Source: Tragulus kanchil
Lineage: Eukaryota; Chordata; Mammalia; Artiodactyla; Tragulidae
Reading direction: 5' to 3'
DNA: 64,000 bases
Assembly: GCA_022376925.1 (NCBI GenBank)
Contig: JAIOJX010000025.1
Span: forward strand, 6,107,141 to 6,171,140
Shown: one piece after another, positions 36,608-49,676 of the stretch
How positions within the stretch are numbered: the stretch's first letter is position 1
Layout of the letters: each line of letters begins with the position of its first letter
The notes under the pieces: generated by a model
Databases searched by the model: none
Seen by the model: the letters and a program-made list of their open reading frames with translations, nothing else
What the model was told of the DNA's origin: nothing
Translations under genes and position numbers: made by a program

Positions 36608-37337
36608 CATAGATACATGTTAATTTATGTAGGCACGCCCATGATCTGAAGAGTGGCTCTAAGGAAAATCAGAGGAGTGATGGAACCATCGAGACAATGA
36701 GAATAACACAGTACAGTTACATGGTAACAAGTCAATTCTGAAACCATAATATAATACATTAACTACCTCGGTGACCACCATATGATTATGTTATAGAGGT
36801 GGGCCTAAGTTATCTGGTACATTGTGTAATCTTAACCAAGTGTGTATAAAACTACTAGGTAACAAATTTAGATTAATGATAAATCATTGGCATGGTGAAA
36901 AATTCACCACCTTTTCAGTTTTTTTTTTTTTTAATTCATTTAAATAAAGCATAAAAAGTCTGGAAACTGCCTGCCATCTGTCTAAAGCAACCACCAACAA
37001 AGTTCACTACAGTACTGTTTTCTCTGTTCTAACTCCATAGTCTTTAAATGATTGCATGGTTGAGTCATAAAGTAATACAATTAATTTGGATGAGGGCAGT
37101 CCCTAAATATGCTATTCAGTTTCAGGCTCAATAGTTATTGTGGACCAAGAAATTGCTTAAAGGTTTTCACAAACAATAAGAAATATTTTTGAAACATGTT
37201 GGACTTTGCCAGAAATGTTACAAGAAATGCTATTCGGCAATCATCACGGCGTTTCAAGGACCTTGGAAAATGCTGTGAACCTACCCTACCTAGGTGTGCC
37301 CGGCTCAGTGAAACAGAGGTGAGGCTGCATTCTAGAG
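36608..37337. other. TNIP3 intron, nothing recognised
   Basis: Unique intronic sequence. No exon is supported. Confidence 0.5.
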
Positions 37338-37435
37338 TAGTGGTTCTCACCACTAGGGTGCGTCAGAGACACCTTGGGAGCTTGCTAAATAAACATAGGG
37401 CACTCTATACCAATTAGAATTTCTGAAAGGAGCTA
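37338..37435. repeat. MER5A-like fragment
   Basis: AGTAGTGGTTCTCACCACTA followed by GTCAGAGACACCTTGGGAGC matches a MER5-type end. Confidence 0.65.
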
Positions 37436-37444
37436 TAGCACCTC

Positions 37445-37770
37445 TATGTTCTTTTTAATAGACTTGATTTTTCAGAGCAGTTTTAGGTTCACAACAAAAT
37501 TGAGTTGAGAGTATAGCGATGTATAGAGATTTCCTATTACCCCAACACATGGATAGCTTTCCCCGCTGTTGGCAGAGTGTATATCTGTTAATAGATGAGC
37601 CTACACTGACACATCATTATCACCGAAATCCACAGTTTTACATTAGGATTCCCTCTTGCTGTTGTACATTCTGTGGATGTAGATGAATATGTAACGACAT
37701 GTATCTATCATTGTAGGAACATGCAGAATGGTTTCACTGTCTTAAAAATCCTCTGTGCTCTACTTTTTTA
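37445..37770 (-). repeat. Old L1 fragment (L1M type)
   Basis: TTTTCAGAGCAGTTTTAGGT, then TTACCCCAACACATGGATAG, then GTATCTATCATTGTAG is characteristic of old mammalian L1 3' regions. The strand is uncertain. Confidence 0.6.
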
Positions 37771-38526
37771 CCCACTAGTGTTCTATTTTTACCACTAATT
37801 ATCATGATTCGTACGGAAGTCTCAGAACATGCATTTGGTGTCCTCAAGAAATCTTTTTTTCTATTTGCAATAGAGACAGAAGAAGTTCTGTGACCAAAAG
37901 ACATTTGTATGACCTTGTCTTCTGGGAATCTAGATTAAGAGTAATCAGATAGCTTGCATTTTTCCTTATATAATTTTCTTTGGAAAAAATTATGAAATAT
38001 TTTGACCCTTGATTTTCTTTTAAAATAACTCTTTGTAAAAGAGTTATTTGTAAAATGCTTTAGTAAAGATATTAAATCTGCAAGATAAGACAAATCACAG
38101 CAATAAGTATGATATATAAATTGTAAATACCTCAGCAAGAATTTCTCTGAAGACTAATCGACATTTTACCACCATTCATATGACACAGATATGCATTAAA
38201 ATGAAACAAAATAAATCTAATACAAAGTTTTGGGGAAACTTTTCACTGGTTTTTGCTGTTCTTCCCAGTTGCTAATAAAGGCATAGAAAGATGTTTAGCC
38301 ACTGGTCCTTCTAGGGGTTCATTTAAAGAAAAGTTATTCCCTGTAAAATGGAATCAGTGTTCAAAATATTTGGATCGTGTTTTCTCACTTATCCTCACGT
38401 CCAGACCAATTTTTAAGAGATTCAAATTCTGAGATTGCTCAATTAAATACCTGAATGGACAAAAGAGCTTCAGTTTCCTATTATATCTTAGTTATCTCTA
38501 AAAAACTTTAAAAAAAGCATTTTCAG

Positions 38527-38562
38527 GGTCTTCCCTGGTGGTTCAGGCAGTAAAGAAAGCAC
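38527..38562 (+). mobile_element. SINE head fragment
   Basis: GGTCTTCCCTGGTGGTTCAG only; the remainder is absent. Confidence 0.6.
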
Positions 38563-39015
38563 TTTCTTTCAGTTAGTATCTGTTACAGTAACCAGTAACA
38601 AAACAAAGAATGTGATAGCAATTGTGTATATATATAAATATTTTACCACAGATACTTTATTGCTGTACTAGATTTTATTTCCAACACCACCAATATAATG
38701 TTCTTTTACATTTTACATGAGACCAAATTCCTTTAAATCAAGAGCAAAATATGAAACACCTAGAATTAAAAAGCTGAAAGGACAAGGTTTTATTTCTCTT
38801 TTGTAAAATAAATAAATGTAGCCCAGAAGTGTCAAAGAAAATGCAACCAGTCACCTAGATATTTTTCTTTATTGAATAACATTGTTGAAATATAGAGAGC
38901 AGATCTTAGCTAAGGAAAGCAAACTGTTTCTACTCTTATCAGTCATTTCATAATTAGTTATTAGCAATGCGGCTGCTACGCATGGTCAATTCATGTCCTA
39001 GAAATGTGTTCTTAC

Positions 39016-39102
39016 CTCTGTGTGTGCCGTAGAACTCTCTGCACCACTCATTCTAGTTGTGCTCTGTAAGAAATGTGCCACAGAAGCTGTTTCTCCTGGA
39101 GG
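39016..39102 (-). CDS. TNIP3: TNIP3 exon, N-terminal (short-isoform start region)
   Basis: The exon is 87 bases, 29 codons, phase 0 at both ends. The acceptor is a pyrimidine-rich tract ending CTCCAAG and the donor is GAG|GTAAGAA. It encodes PPGETAS, then VAHFLQSTTRM, then SGAESSTAHTE. From memory the short human isoform starts MAHF at the equivalent place. Here that codon is GTG (Val), so it cannot serve as a normal start. The first ATG in frame is at 39051-39049 (M-SGAESS), ten codons further on. The frame is open upstream of the GTG to the acceptor, as expected if an upstream exon supplies the start. The domain content is a low-complexity N terminus. Confidence 0.8.
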
Positions 39103-39139
39103 CTTGGAGAGCAGAAAGTAAAAAAGAAAAAAAAGTCCT

Positions 39140-39183
39140 TTAAAGTGATATATGTATATATATACATATATATATATATATAT
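39140..39183. repeat. AT microsatellite
   Basis: A (TA)n run just upstream, in transcript sense, of the acceptor of the TNIP3 exon at 39016-39102. Confidence 0.9.
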
Positions 39184-40115
39184 TTAATTCTAAGAATTAA
39201 ATACACACAAATTGTTAACTCATGATAGAAAATAACAGTAACAACTTTTCACTGAAAATGTACAGAAATGACTCTGTATGTGAATTATACAGAATAAGGT
39301 TAAAAGCAACTGTGATGATAATTTTTCTTCTCTTCCAGATCGGGATTTCCCAGGATGTCTCAAGTTGGCAGGCTGTGACTAACACACAAGGCAGATAGCC
39401 TTGCTATCGTATGTAAATTGTCTTTCTTCCTTTACTGGCAGTTTCTCCCACTGGAGGAGGAAGTTACCACAGACTAGCCTAGGCACACCAAGTCTTTCCT
39501 CTATAGTCGAACTACCATAACTTCACTGTATTTCCCAGATCAATTAAGTAATTGTTCACTTTTTGACAGCTGGGTTACTTGATTCCCCAAGGGCCAGATT
39601 TTCTGGCAATGACTTCTGCATGTCAGCTTGACTGTGTAAAATTTAATGAGTCATGCATAGTTCTGTGAGTGCAACTAATTCTTATGGAACTGAGAAGGAA
39701 AAGAATTTGCTACAAAAGGGCATTATTTGTTAAACTGATCTTCTGTATTGGCAGAAAGTTTAAACATGGTTCTCAAGTTTAAAAATCTCAAGACTGTCTT
39801 TTCTGTAGTTGGTCCGCATTGTCTCCATGACTCCAGGAAAGTAAAATCTTTTCTGGGGCTAACATTCATCTTTAATGAGTTGGCTTGTGGTTTTACAGGG
39901 CACTGAGGTAATGGAGCCCTTGATAGGTAGTGCAGATAAAAGTACGGAAAGCAGATACTTCTAGCTACACACAGGAGCCATGATGGAGAAGAAGATGCCA
40001 TTCTTGACTTGGAGGAAAGGGAACAAAAAGAGGAGGCAAGAACACAGAAAGAAAAGTATGTGTTGCTAAAAGGAGAAAAAGAATTCATGCACTTAGTTTA
40101 TACTCTTTTTTTAGA
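39184..40115. other. TNIP3 intron, nothing recognised
   Basis: A 121-codon minus frame at 39723-40088 has no family match or splice support. I treat it as chance. Confidence 0.5.
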
Positions 40116-40330
40116 CCTCTCTATTTGATATCCACATATATGTAGGATAAATCCTAAATCTCCTGAAATTCAGACTCTTTAAAAGGGAATGATTGGATGG
40201 CTAGGATTTGACCCTCCTTTGTCTCTAGCTCTTCTCCCCATTCTGGCTCTTGTGCTCCCTGCATACTGAATTCTCTCTGCTTCCTGAAGTGGTCACATCT
40301 TCTGATGTCTGTGGCTCTCTCCACCTGGAA

Positions 40331-40361
<31 letters not shown>

Positions 40362-41431
40362 ACTTTCTGCTGGTTTCTTGACTTGTTTTGGGGGTATACT
40401 TGACTGAAATGTTTCCTTAAGGCAATATCCAAAAGTACAAGTGGGAATCAAATTGTTCAGAGTTCTAATGGTAAAAGTTATGACTCACATAAGATTTGAT
40501 TTTAGGGAATGTAAGCAGAGATTTCCTGGAGACTGACACTTCATTAACTGTAAAATCTACTCATCAGAAAATGAAGAAATAACATAAAAATATGCTGTTT
40601 GCCCTCACTACCTCCCCTCCCAAACACACACACATACACAAAACATAGTTATATATGGTCAAGGTTCTCTTCAGCCTTATCCGTACATTTGGTAATAACA
40701 ATCCAATGGATGTGGTAGCCCTGACCTAAAGAAGTGGTTAGATAGAGCATTTTTTTTTTTTTGCCAGGCACTGCTGTTTTTGGATACCCTTTGTGCTGGT
40801 ATCCTGCTGCACATTCATAGCCCATCAGGGTGTGAGTGATTCTACAGAATGGAAATCCTGTGCCTTTGCATTTTTCATTATAATTTTTTTTGCCTCTTCT
40901 GCTATGACAGTTTAACAATAAACAGATTTTCTATTAGATCCAGAGAGTTGTATGGTGATTTATGTATAAACAATAACTCTTCTTCATCGGGATTCCTATC
41001 TCAGCTCTAACAGTCACTGCTTATGATGCTTAAGGCTCTAAGTCTCAATTTCCACATCGTAAACTAGGGCTAGTAGAGGTGTCCTCATCCCAGGATTGCT
41101 ATGATAATACATATAAGAACTTTTGTAATAATATGACCTTAAAGATAAGGACAATCAGTTTTATCTTACATCAATGGATTCCAAAGGGAAAAAAAAAAAT
41201 TTGGATTGGTTTTTTTGCCTCTCTATTTGATATCCACATATATGTAGGATAAATCCTAAATCTCCTGAAATTCAGACTCTTTAAAAGGGAATGATTGGAT
41301 GGCTAGGATTTGACCCTCCTTTGTCTCTAGCTCTTCTCCCCATTCTGGCTCTTGTGCTCCCTGCATACTGAATTCTCTCTGCTTCCTGAAGTGGTCACAT
41401 CTTCTGATGTCTGTGGCTCTCTCCACCTGGA

Positions 41432-41471
<40 letters not shown>

Positions 41472-42276
41472 TTACTTTCTGCTGGTTTCTTGACTTGTTT
41501 TGGGGGTATACTTGAGTGAAATGTTTCCTTAAGGCAATATCCAAAAGTACAAGTGGGAATCAAATTGTTCAGAGTTCTAATGGTAAAAGTTATGACTCAC
41601 ATAAGATTTGATTTTAGGGAATGTAAGCAGAGATTTCCTGGAGACTGACACTTCATTAACTGTAAAATCTACTCATCAGAAAATGAAGAAATAACATAAA
41701 AATATGCTGTTTGCCCTCACTACCTCCCCTCCCAAACACACACACATACACAAAACATAGTTATATATGGTCAAGGTTCTCTTCAGCCTTATCTGTACAT
41801 TTGGTAATAACAATCCAATGGATGTGGTAGCCCTGACCTAAAGAAGTGGTTAGATAGAGCATTTTTTTTTTTTGCCAGGCACTGCTGTTTTTGGATACCC
41901 TTTGTGCTGGTATACTGCTGCACATTCATAGCCCATCAGGGTGTGAGTGATTCTACAGAATGGAAATCCTGTGCCTTTGCATTTTTCATTATAATTTTTT
42001 TTGCCTCTTCTGCTATGACAGTTTAACAATAAACAGATTTTCTATTAGATCCAGAGAGTTGTATGGTGATTTATGTATAAACAATAACTCTTCTTCATTG
42101 GGATTCCTATCTCAGCTCTAACAGTCACTGCTTATGATGCTTAAGGCTCTAAGTCTCAATTTCCACATCGTAAACTAGGGCTAGTAGAGGTGTCCTCATC
42201 CCAGGATTGCTATGATAATACATATAAGAACTTAGGTATTAGTAATAATATGACCTTAAAGATAAGGACAATCAGT
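40116..42276. repeat. Tandem duplication D13 (40116-41159 / 41218-42276)
   Basis: The offset is about 1102 at the start. The unit contains a TG microsatellite that is longer in the second copy. A 58-base filler (41160-41217) lies at the junction and resembles a corrupted version of the sequence that follows unit 2. Confidence 0.93.
40331..40358. repeat. TG microsatellite (longer copy at 41433-41468)
   Basis: A (TG)n run, shorter here than in the D13 second copy, where it is followed by a TATG interruption. Confidence 0.9.
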
Positions 42277-43077
42277 CATTTACATATAACTTACTATGCA
42301 TATGGCTGTGAGTTCCAAAGGAAAATAAAAATTTCTACTTCCAATGAAATACACACACACAAACACATACACACACACACATATGTAAGCATTCATGTAA
42401 GAATTCAGAGAGAGCTCATTTTGAGCTTTCATCATTATGGCAGTAATTGGAATTTTGGCTGGGCCTTGAAGGATTTCATAGGTGGTGAGAGCTGAGATTA
42501 TTTGCATTAGGGGAACAACTTAAACAAAACAGAGATGGGCAAGCCTAAGTAAGAGGGATTCTAGCAGCCAATATAACTAAAGGGGGACACATGTGGTCTA
42601 CCTAAAGTTGATTTGGATCAAATTGGGAAAGGCTTTTAATTTCAGACTAAGAAGTTTTAACTTTATTGCATAGGCCATGGGGGCACTACTGAAGACCTCT
42701 GAGAGGAGGAATTATATGATCAAACCGGCTCTTTAGTAAAAATAAACCTGAATATCCACCTTATGTACTAAATGGGTTAGATTGATAACTGCAATACCAT
42801 TTAATAGATACTATCAAAAGTAATATTTGAAATACTTAACAATTCATGATAATCAAAATACTTAATACTCAGTTCACCTGGGGCATGCAGAATAAAGCAC
42901 AACTTGGAATCCAACCACCTATATTAACTGCTTCTTCATCATTCTTGTTTGGATATTTAATAGATACCTCTTTCTCCATTTGTGTTAAAGCTATTTCCTG
43001 ATCTTCTCCCACAAAAGGCTTCTCCATCACAGTCAATGACAACTTTCATGCTCTGGACTAAGAATCTTGGAGTCATC

Positions 43078-45315
43078 CTTGGCTTCTGTTTTTCCTCACA
43101 GTCTGTACCCAATCCATCTGGATAATTTTAGGCTCTCTGAAAATATATCCAGAAAGGAGGGCAACAAATTGCCACAAAAGCCTAGAGATTTCCCAGTTTA
43201 AGGAGAGAATGAAGCAAACATGCATTTTTATAAATTTTCAAAATGGAAGCTTCAATAATTGCTTCATGATTTTGTTCACATGAAAATTCTTAAAAGAGAA
43301 TCCAGTGGTGACTGATACCTGTTTTGTGTCAAATCCTAGTTCCATCCTTTACTCATTATGTGACCTTGGGCATCTTTGCACTGACCAAGTCACCATCATC
43401 TCCCACCTGCATTACTGCAATAACCCAACAGCTTCCTTACTTCCACTCTTGCTCCTTTCCCATCTTTTATCAGTCCAGTAGCCACTGAGAGTCTTTAAAA
43501 TATGTCATTTCATGTCACTGCTCTGCTCAAAAACTTCCCACCTCACTCAGAATGAAAGAAGAACACTTTATAGGGGCCCACAAGGTCCTGCACACTCTAG
43601 TCTGTGGTCCCTTGACTTCTCTCAGTGTCCTCTCGGTTGTTTACTCTGCTCTATGTCCAGGCCACAGTGCTGTTCCATGAACCTGTCATGTACACGCCCT
43701 GTTGCGTCTGTCCAGAACTGTTTTTCTCCTAGGTAACCTCATGGCTCAGCCCCTCCCCTTCAAGTAATTGCTTCAATGTCATCTTTTATTGAGATCTTAT
43801 CTGCCTCCCTATTTAAAATTGCTTTCCATCCCAGCACTTTCTTGCTATATTTTTTCCATAGCACTGTATATCATACCCTATGTTTTTATTGTCTGTAGTA
43901 TTCATTCTGTATTTTTTGAATCTAAAATAGTGCCAATTATTTTAGTACTTGTGCAAGTACACAAAGTACTCAGACACTTGTACAGCCTTCTCTCCACCCC
44001 AAACTAAATCTGTGATGGTGATGAATCAGATATCTTCTCAAGAAGTTAAAAAAGATCTCAGGATCAGAAACATCAACTTCTTGCATTCCAAACTAGTAAA
44101 TTACCTCTGTTTCATCCCTCAAACCCAGACTTAGACCAGAAGAGTCCCTTTGAGAGGAGTATCTCAAATTCCACATAAGGCCCCAATGACAATTAGCCTG
44201 GACTGATCGATCTCTTGGCTTCTGTTTTTCCTCACAGTCTGTACCCAATCCATCTGGATAATTTTAGGCTCTCTGAAAATATATCCAGAAAGGAGGGCAA
44301 CAAATTGCCACAAAAACCTAGAGATTTCCCAGTTTAAGGAGAGAATGAAGCAAACATGCATTTTTATAAATTTTCAAAATGGAAGCTTCAATAATTGCTT
44401 CATGATTTTGTTCACATGAAAATTCTTAAAAGAGAATCCAGTGGTGACTGATACCTGTTTTGTGTCAAATCCTAGTTCCATCCTTTACTCGTTATGTGAC
44501 CTTGGGCATCTTTGCACTGACCAAGTCACTATCATCTCCCACCTGCATTACTGCAATAACCCAACAGCTTCCTTGCTTCCACTCTTGCTCCTTTCCCATC
44601 TTTTATCAGTCCAGTAGCCACTGAAAGTCTTTAAAATATGTCATTTCATGTCACTGCTCTGCTCAAAAACTTCCCACCTCACTCAGAATGAAAGAAGAAC
44701 ACTTTATAGGGGCCCACAAGGTCCTGCACACTCTAGTCTGTGGTCCCTTGACCTCTCTCAGTGTCCTCTCGGTTGTTTACTCTGCTCTATGTCCTGGCCA
44801 CAGTGCTGTTCCATGAACCTGTCATGTATACGCCCTGTTGCGTCTGTCCAGAACTGTTTTTCTCCTAGGTAACCTCATGGCTCAGCCCCTCCCCTTCAAC
44901 AAATAATTGCTTCAATGTCATCTTTTATTGAGATCTTATCTGGCTCCCTATTTAAAATTGCTTTCCATCCCAGCACTTTCTTGCTATATTTTTTCCATAG
45001 CACTGTATATCATACCCTATGTTTTTATTGTCTGTAGTATTCATTCTGTATTTTTTGAATCTAAAATAGTGCCAATTATTTTAGTACTTGTGCAAGTACA
45101 CAAAGTACTCAGACACTTGTACAGCCTTCTCTCCACCCCAAACTAAATCTGTGATGGTGATGAATCAGATATCTTCTCAAGAAGATAAAAAAGATCTCAG
45201 GATCAGAAACATCAACTTCTTGCCTTCCAAACTAGTAAATTACCTCTGTTTCATCCCTCAAACCCAGACTTAGACCAGAAGAGTCCCTTTGAGAGGAGTA
45301 TCTCAAATTCCACAT
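43078..45315. repeat. Tandem duplication D14 (43078-44176 / 44214-45315)
   Basis: The offset is 1136-1139. The unit is largely an L2 element. The filler at 44177-44213 is 37 bases. Confidence 0.94.
43355..44010 (+). repeat. L2 LINE 3' region (also 44495-45150 and 46128-46325)
   Basis: ATTTAAAATTGCTTTCCATC, CCATAGCACTGTATATCATA and TTTATTGTCTGTAGT follow L2 order. Copies two and three come from D14 and D15. A further L2-like tail is at about 45590-45790 and 46763-46965. Confidence 0.65.
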
Positions 45316-47302
45316 CCTTGTAGAGGATACAAGCTTGTTTCACTCCAAGCTTTGAAGCTTTGGAGCTTTGAAGCACTTCTTTCATGCAGTACAGACAGTC
45401 TATTTCCACTGCCCACTTTTAGTTTTTTAGTGCATTCCAGATACATCTAGAGCAAATTGGACTTTGCTGACTATTCTCTAGTCTTGATGAAACTGCAAAT
45501 TTTATGAAGTTTCCAGTCTAAAGATTTGTCAACACTGCTCAAAGCAGTAAACCCTCTGATCCAGCCTGACCATCTGCCCATTTGAAGGCTTCCCTGGTTT
45601 TCCAGAGGAGTTTGTTACCTCCTCCTCTGTGATCCCAGAGTGCTATGTGAGGCAGCAATTCTTGCATTTATCATACCATCGTCACTTTATGCACCTTTCT
45701 ATGTGAAGGCTGTAAGCTCATTGAAGGTAGAGTCAATATTTATCATTTTAGCCTTGGGAACTAACATAGTACCTTCCAAGTATAGACTAGTGCTATACAC
45801 ATTTTTTAAAAAATAATCTGTTTATATATAAATCTTTACTAGGAAATCATAGTATACTTTTACTTCTTAGAACAGTCCAGAGGAGAACCACAGGGATAAA
45901 CAAAGATACATGGTTTACCTACAAATAAGAAAGGATCAAGTAGGAATATCTATCTATTTTTAAAAAGCTCTTCTGTTGGAATGTATTTTCTTTTTATTAA
46001 TTTTATAGGGAAATATTCACCCTTACTTTGTTTAAATGATCAATATTATTTTGTCTCCATACAAACCCCGGAAATTTCCTTCTCCTAATCCTAGTTAATA
46101 TTTAATTACTAAATATAAGAATGATTTTAAAATTGCTTTCCATCCCAGCACTTTCTTGCTATATTTTTTCCATAGCACTGTATATCATACCCTATGTTTT
46201 TATTGTCTGTAGTATTCATTCTGTATTTTTTGAATCTAAAATAGTGCCAATTATTTTAGTACTTGTGCAAGTACACAAAGTACTCAGACACTTGTACAGC
46301 CTTCTCTCCACCCCAAACTAAATCTGTGATGGTGATGAATCAGATATCTTCTCAAGAAGATAAAAAAGATCTCAGGATCAGAAACATCAACTTCTTGCCT
46401 TCCAAACTAGTAAATTACCTCTGTTTCATCCCTCAAACCCAGACTTAGACCAGAAGAGTCCCTTTGAGAGGAGTATCTCAAATTCCACATCCTCGTAGAG
46501 GATACAAGCTTGTTTCACTCCAAGCTTTGAAGCTTTGGAGCTTTGAAGCACTTCTTTCATGCAGTACAGACAGTCTATTTCCACTGCCCACTTTTAGTTT
46601 TTTAGTGCATTCCAGATACATCTAGAGCAAATTGGACTTTGCTGACTATTCTCTAGTCTTGATGAAACTGCAAATTTTATGAAGTTTCCAGTCTAAAGAT
46701 TTGTCAACACTGCTCAAAGCAGTAAACCCTCTGATCCAGCCTGACCATCTGCCCATTTGAAGGCTTCCCTGGTTTTCCAGAGGAGTTTGTTACCTCCTCC
46801 TCTGTGATCCCAGAGTGCTATGTGAGGCAGCAATTCTTGCATTTATCATACCATCGTCACTTTATGCACCTTTCTATGTGAAGGCTGTAAGCTCATTGAA
46901 GGTAGAGTCAATATTTATCATTTTAGCCTTGGGAACTAACATAGTACCTTCCAAGTATAGACTAGTGCTATACACTTTTTTAAAAAAATAATCTGTTTAT
47001 ATATAAATCTTTATTAGGAAATCATAGTATACTTTTACTTCTTAGAACAGTCCAGAGGAGAACCACAGGGATAAACAAAGATACATGGTTTACCTACAAA
47101 TAAGAAAGGATCAAGTAGGAATATCTATCTATTTTTAAAAAGCTCTTCTGTTGGAATGTATTTTCTTTTTATTAATTTTATAGGGAAATATTCACCCTTA
47201 CTTTGTTTAAATGATCAATATTATTTTGTCTCCATACAAACCCCGGAAATTTCCTTCTCCTAATCCTAGTTAATATTTAATTACTAAATAATAAGAATGA
47301 TT
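44951..47302. repeat. Tandem duplication D15 (44951-46125 / 46126-47302)
   Basis: The offset is 1175, the longest unit. It starts inside D14 unit 2, so its first 360 bases are present three times in the window. Confidence 0.94.
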
Positions 47303-47492
47303 ATACATGCTATGAAGTATTTTTTAAAAAGGTATGAGTGTGGTTTTCAATAATATTTCCTACATTAGTATAGTGCTTTATTATATCTTATGAGATAGAT
47401 TAATGTCTTGAAATATTAACTGGTGATTCCCCCAAACACACATGGTTCTTTATTTCATGTAATTAATTATTTCTTTGCTCAGTAAGAAGTTT

Positions 47493-47751
47493 TTCTATTG
47501 TTGTTGCCTCTACGTCATCATTTATTTTTCATCTATCTTTATTCTTTGGTATGTGTGGGCCTCTCATCCTAGTGGCCTCTCTCTTTGCAGAGCACTAGGT
47601 CTGGGCACATGTGCTCCAGAGCGCTGGCTCCTAATTGGACACACGGGCACAGCTGATCTGTGGCACGTGGGATCTTCCCAGGCCAAGGATTGAACCGGTA
47701 CCCCTTGCACTGCAAGGCCGACTCTTTATCCACTGAACCACCAGGGAAGCC
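47493..47751 (-). mobile_element. tRNA-headed SINE (duplicate 48613-48872)
   Basis: Target duplication CAGTAAGAAGTTT on both sides. It has a shorter tail without the GC-rich extension. It is duplicated by D16. Confidence 0.88.
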
Positions 47752-48009
47752 CCAGTAAGAAGTTTAATTTTTTTGTCTCAGAGAGGAATAAGTTTGTCAT
47801 TGAGTGCAAAGAGAAAAACCGTGTCTGTTCAGCCTTTGAATTTCAAAATAGACTTTTGAAGTTCTAGATATCATCCTAAAAACCACTGAATTGCAAGAGC
47901 TAGTGTTTCTGTAGGTAATATATACAAAATTTTAAATGAACCCCTTTTGTGAAATTTATTTTGAAATGTCTCAAAAAGTAACATGGATTGATGGCTGAAA
48001 CGAGCAGTA

Positions 48010-48150
48010 GGTAGACGGATAAACAGGACAAACAAGTAAACTGAAAATTTTAATGGTGGAATCTATGGATGTGCATTATAAAATCTTTTCGACTTGCCTA
48101 CATATTTGGAATTTTCATAACAAAATGTTTGAGGAAAAAAACAGAATCGA
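48010..48150 (+). repeat. Old L1 tail (duplicate about 49129-49270)
   Basis: ATGGTGGAATCTATGGATGT-type 3' UTR followed by GGAATTTTCATAACAAAATG and an A-run. Confidence 0.5.
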
Positions 48151-49410
48151 GGCATAAAATCTTATAAACAATGATAAAGAAGGGAGAGGAAAGATGGTAT
48201 AACCTACTCCTTACCTCTTCTACACTCCCTATCCCCCACACTCACCCAGAGAAGAGTAGATAATGATGTTGCGACCCTGAGGAAGAATGAAATAGGGAGG
48301 GGAAGCAACTTTTATAATTTTAAATAATTTGTTTAAATGATCAATATTATTTTGTCTCCATCCCCGAAATTTCCTTCTCCTAATCCTAGTTAATATTTAA
48401 TTACTAAATAATAAGAATGATTATACATGCTATGAAGTATTTTTTAAAAAGGTATGAGTGTGGTTTTCAATAATATTTCCTACATTAGTATAGTGCTTTA
48501 TTATATCTTATGAGATAGATTAATGTCTTGAAATATTAACTGGTGATTCCCCCAAACACACATGGTTCTTTATTTCATGTAATTAATTATTTCTTTGCTC
48601 AGTAAGAAGTTTTTCTATTGTTGTTGCCTCTACGTCATCATTTATTTTTCATCTATCTTTATTCTTTGGTATGTGTGGGCCTCTCATCCTAGTGGCCTCT
48701 CTCTTTGCAGAGCACTAGGTCTGGGCACATGTGCTCCAGAGCGCTGGCTCCTAATTGGACACACGGGCACAGCTGATCTGTGGCACGTGGGATCTTCCCA
48801 GGCCAAGGATTGAACCGGTACCCCTTGCACTGCAAGGCCGACTCTTTATCCACTGAACCACCAGGGAAGCCCCAGTAAGAAGTTTAATTTTTTTGTCTCA
48901 GAGAGGAATAAGTTTGTCATTGAGTGCAAAGAGAAAAACCTTGTCTGTTCAGCCTTTGAATTTCAAAATAGACTCTTGAAGTTCTAGATATCATCCTAAA
49001 AACCACTGAATTGCAAGAGCTAGTGTTTCTGTAGGCAATATATACAAAATTTTAAATGAACCCCTTTTGTGAAATTTATTTTGAAATGTCTCAAAAAGTA
49101 ACATGGATTGATGGCTGAAACGAGCAGTAGGTAGACGGATAAACAGGACAAACAAGTAAACTGAAAATTTTAATGGTGGAATCTATGGGTGTGCATTATA
49201 AAATCTTTTCGACTTGCCTACATATTTGAAATTTTCATAACAAAATATTTGAGGAAAAAAACAGAATCAAGGCATAAAATCTTATAAACAATGAAAAGAA
49301 GGGAGAGGAAAGATGGTATAACCTACTCCTTACCTCTTCTACACTCCCCATCCCCCACACTCACCCAGAGAAGAGTAGATAACGATGTTGCGACCCTGAG
49401 GAAGAATGAA

Positions 49411-49676
49411 ATAGGGAGGGGGAAGCATGGAGGGAAGCATGGAGGGAGTAACACGGAAACCTATAGTGTTATGTGTGGAAAAGATAGCTAGTGTCATAGT
49501 GCTAAGGGAATAGGAGTACTTACAATGGCTTGGGGCGAAGGTCTGGAGGGGTGGGATGGGGGGATCTGGGCGGGTGGGGACCATGGATATGCAATGACTG
49601 ATCTGGGAACATACATGTCTATGAACAACAAAACTCTGTAAAACCTTTAAAATAAAGAATAATAATTAAAAAAAAA
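49411..49676 (+). mobile_element. Truncated L1 3' end
   Basis: A G-rich 3' UTR (GGAGGGGTGGGATGGGGG), then GAACAACAAAACTCTGTAAA and an A-rich tail. The short target duplication is approximately AAGAATGA. It is the same 3' end as the elements at 8009, 53331 and 63507. Confidence 0.7.

Larger units (their letters stand above)
47203..49427. repeat. Tandem duplication D16 (47203-48306 / 48329-49427)
   Basis: The offset is 1120-1126. It contains a tRNA-headed SINE and an old L1 tail. The filler is about 22 bases, 48307-48328. A 6-base deletion occurs near the start of unit 2. Confidence 0.94.

Noticed and set aside
39723..40088. 121-codon minus-strand frame (MNSFSPFSNTYFSF...)
   Set aside because: No splice sites consistent with TNIP3 phase-0 joins and no family resemblance.
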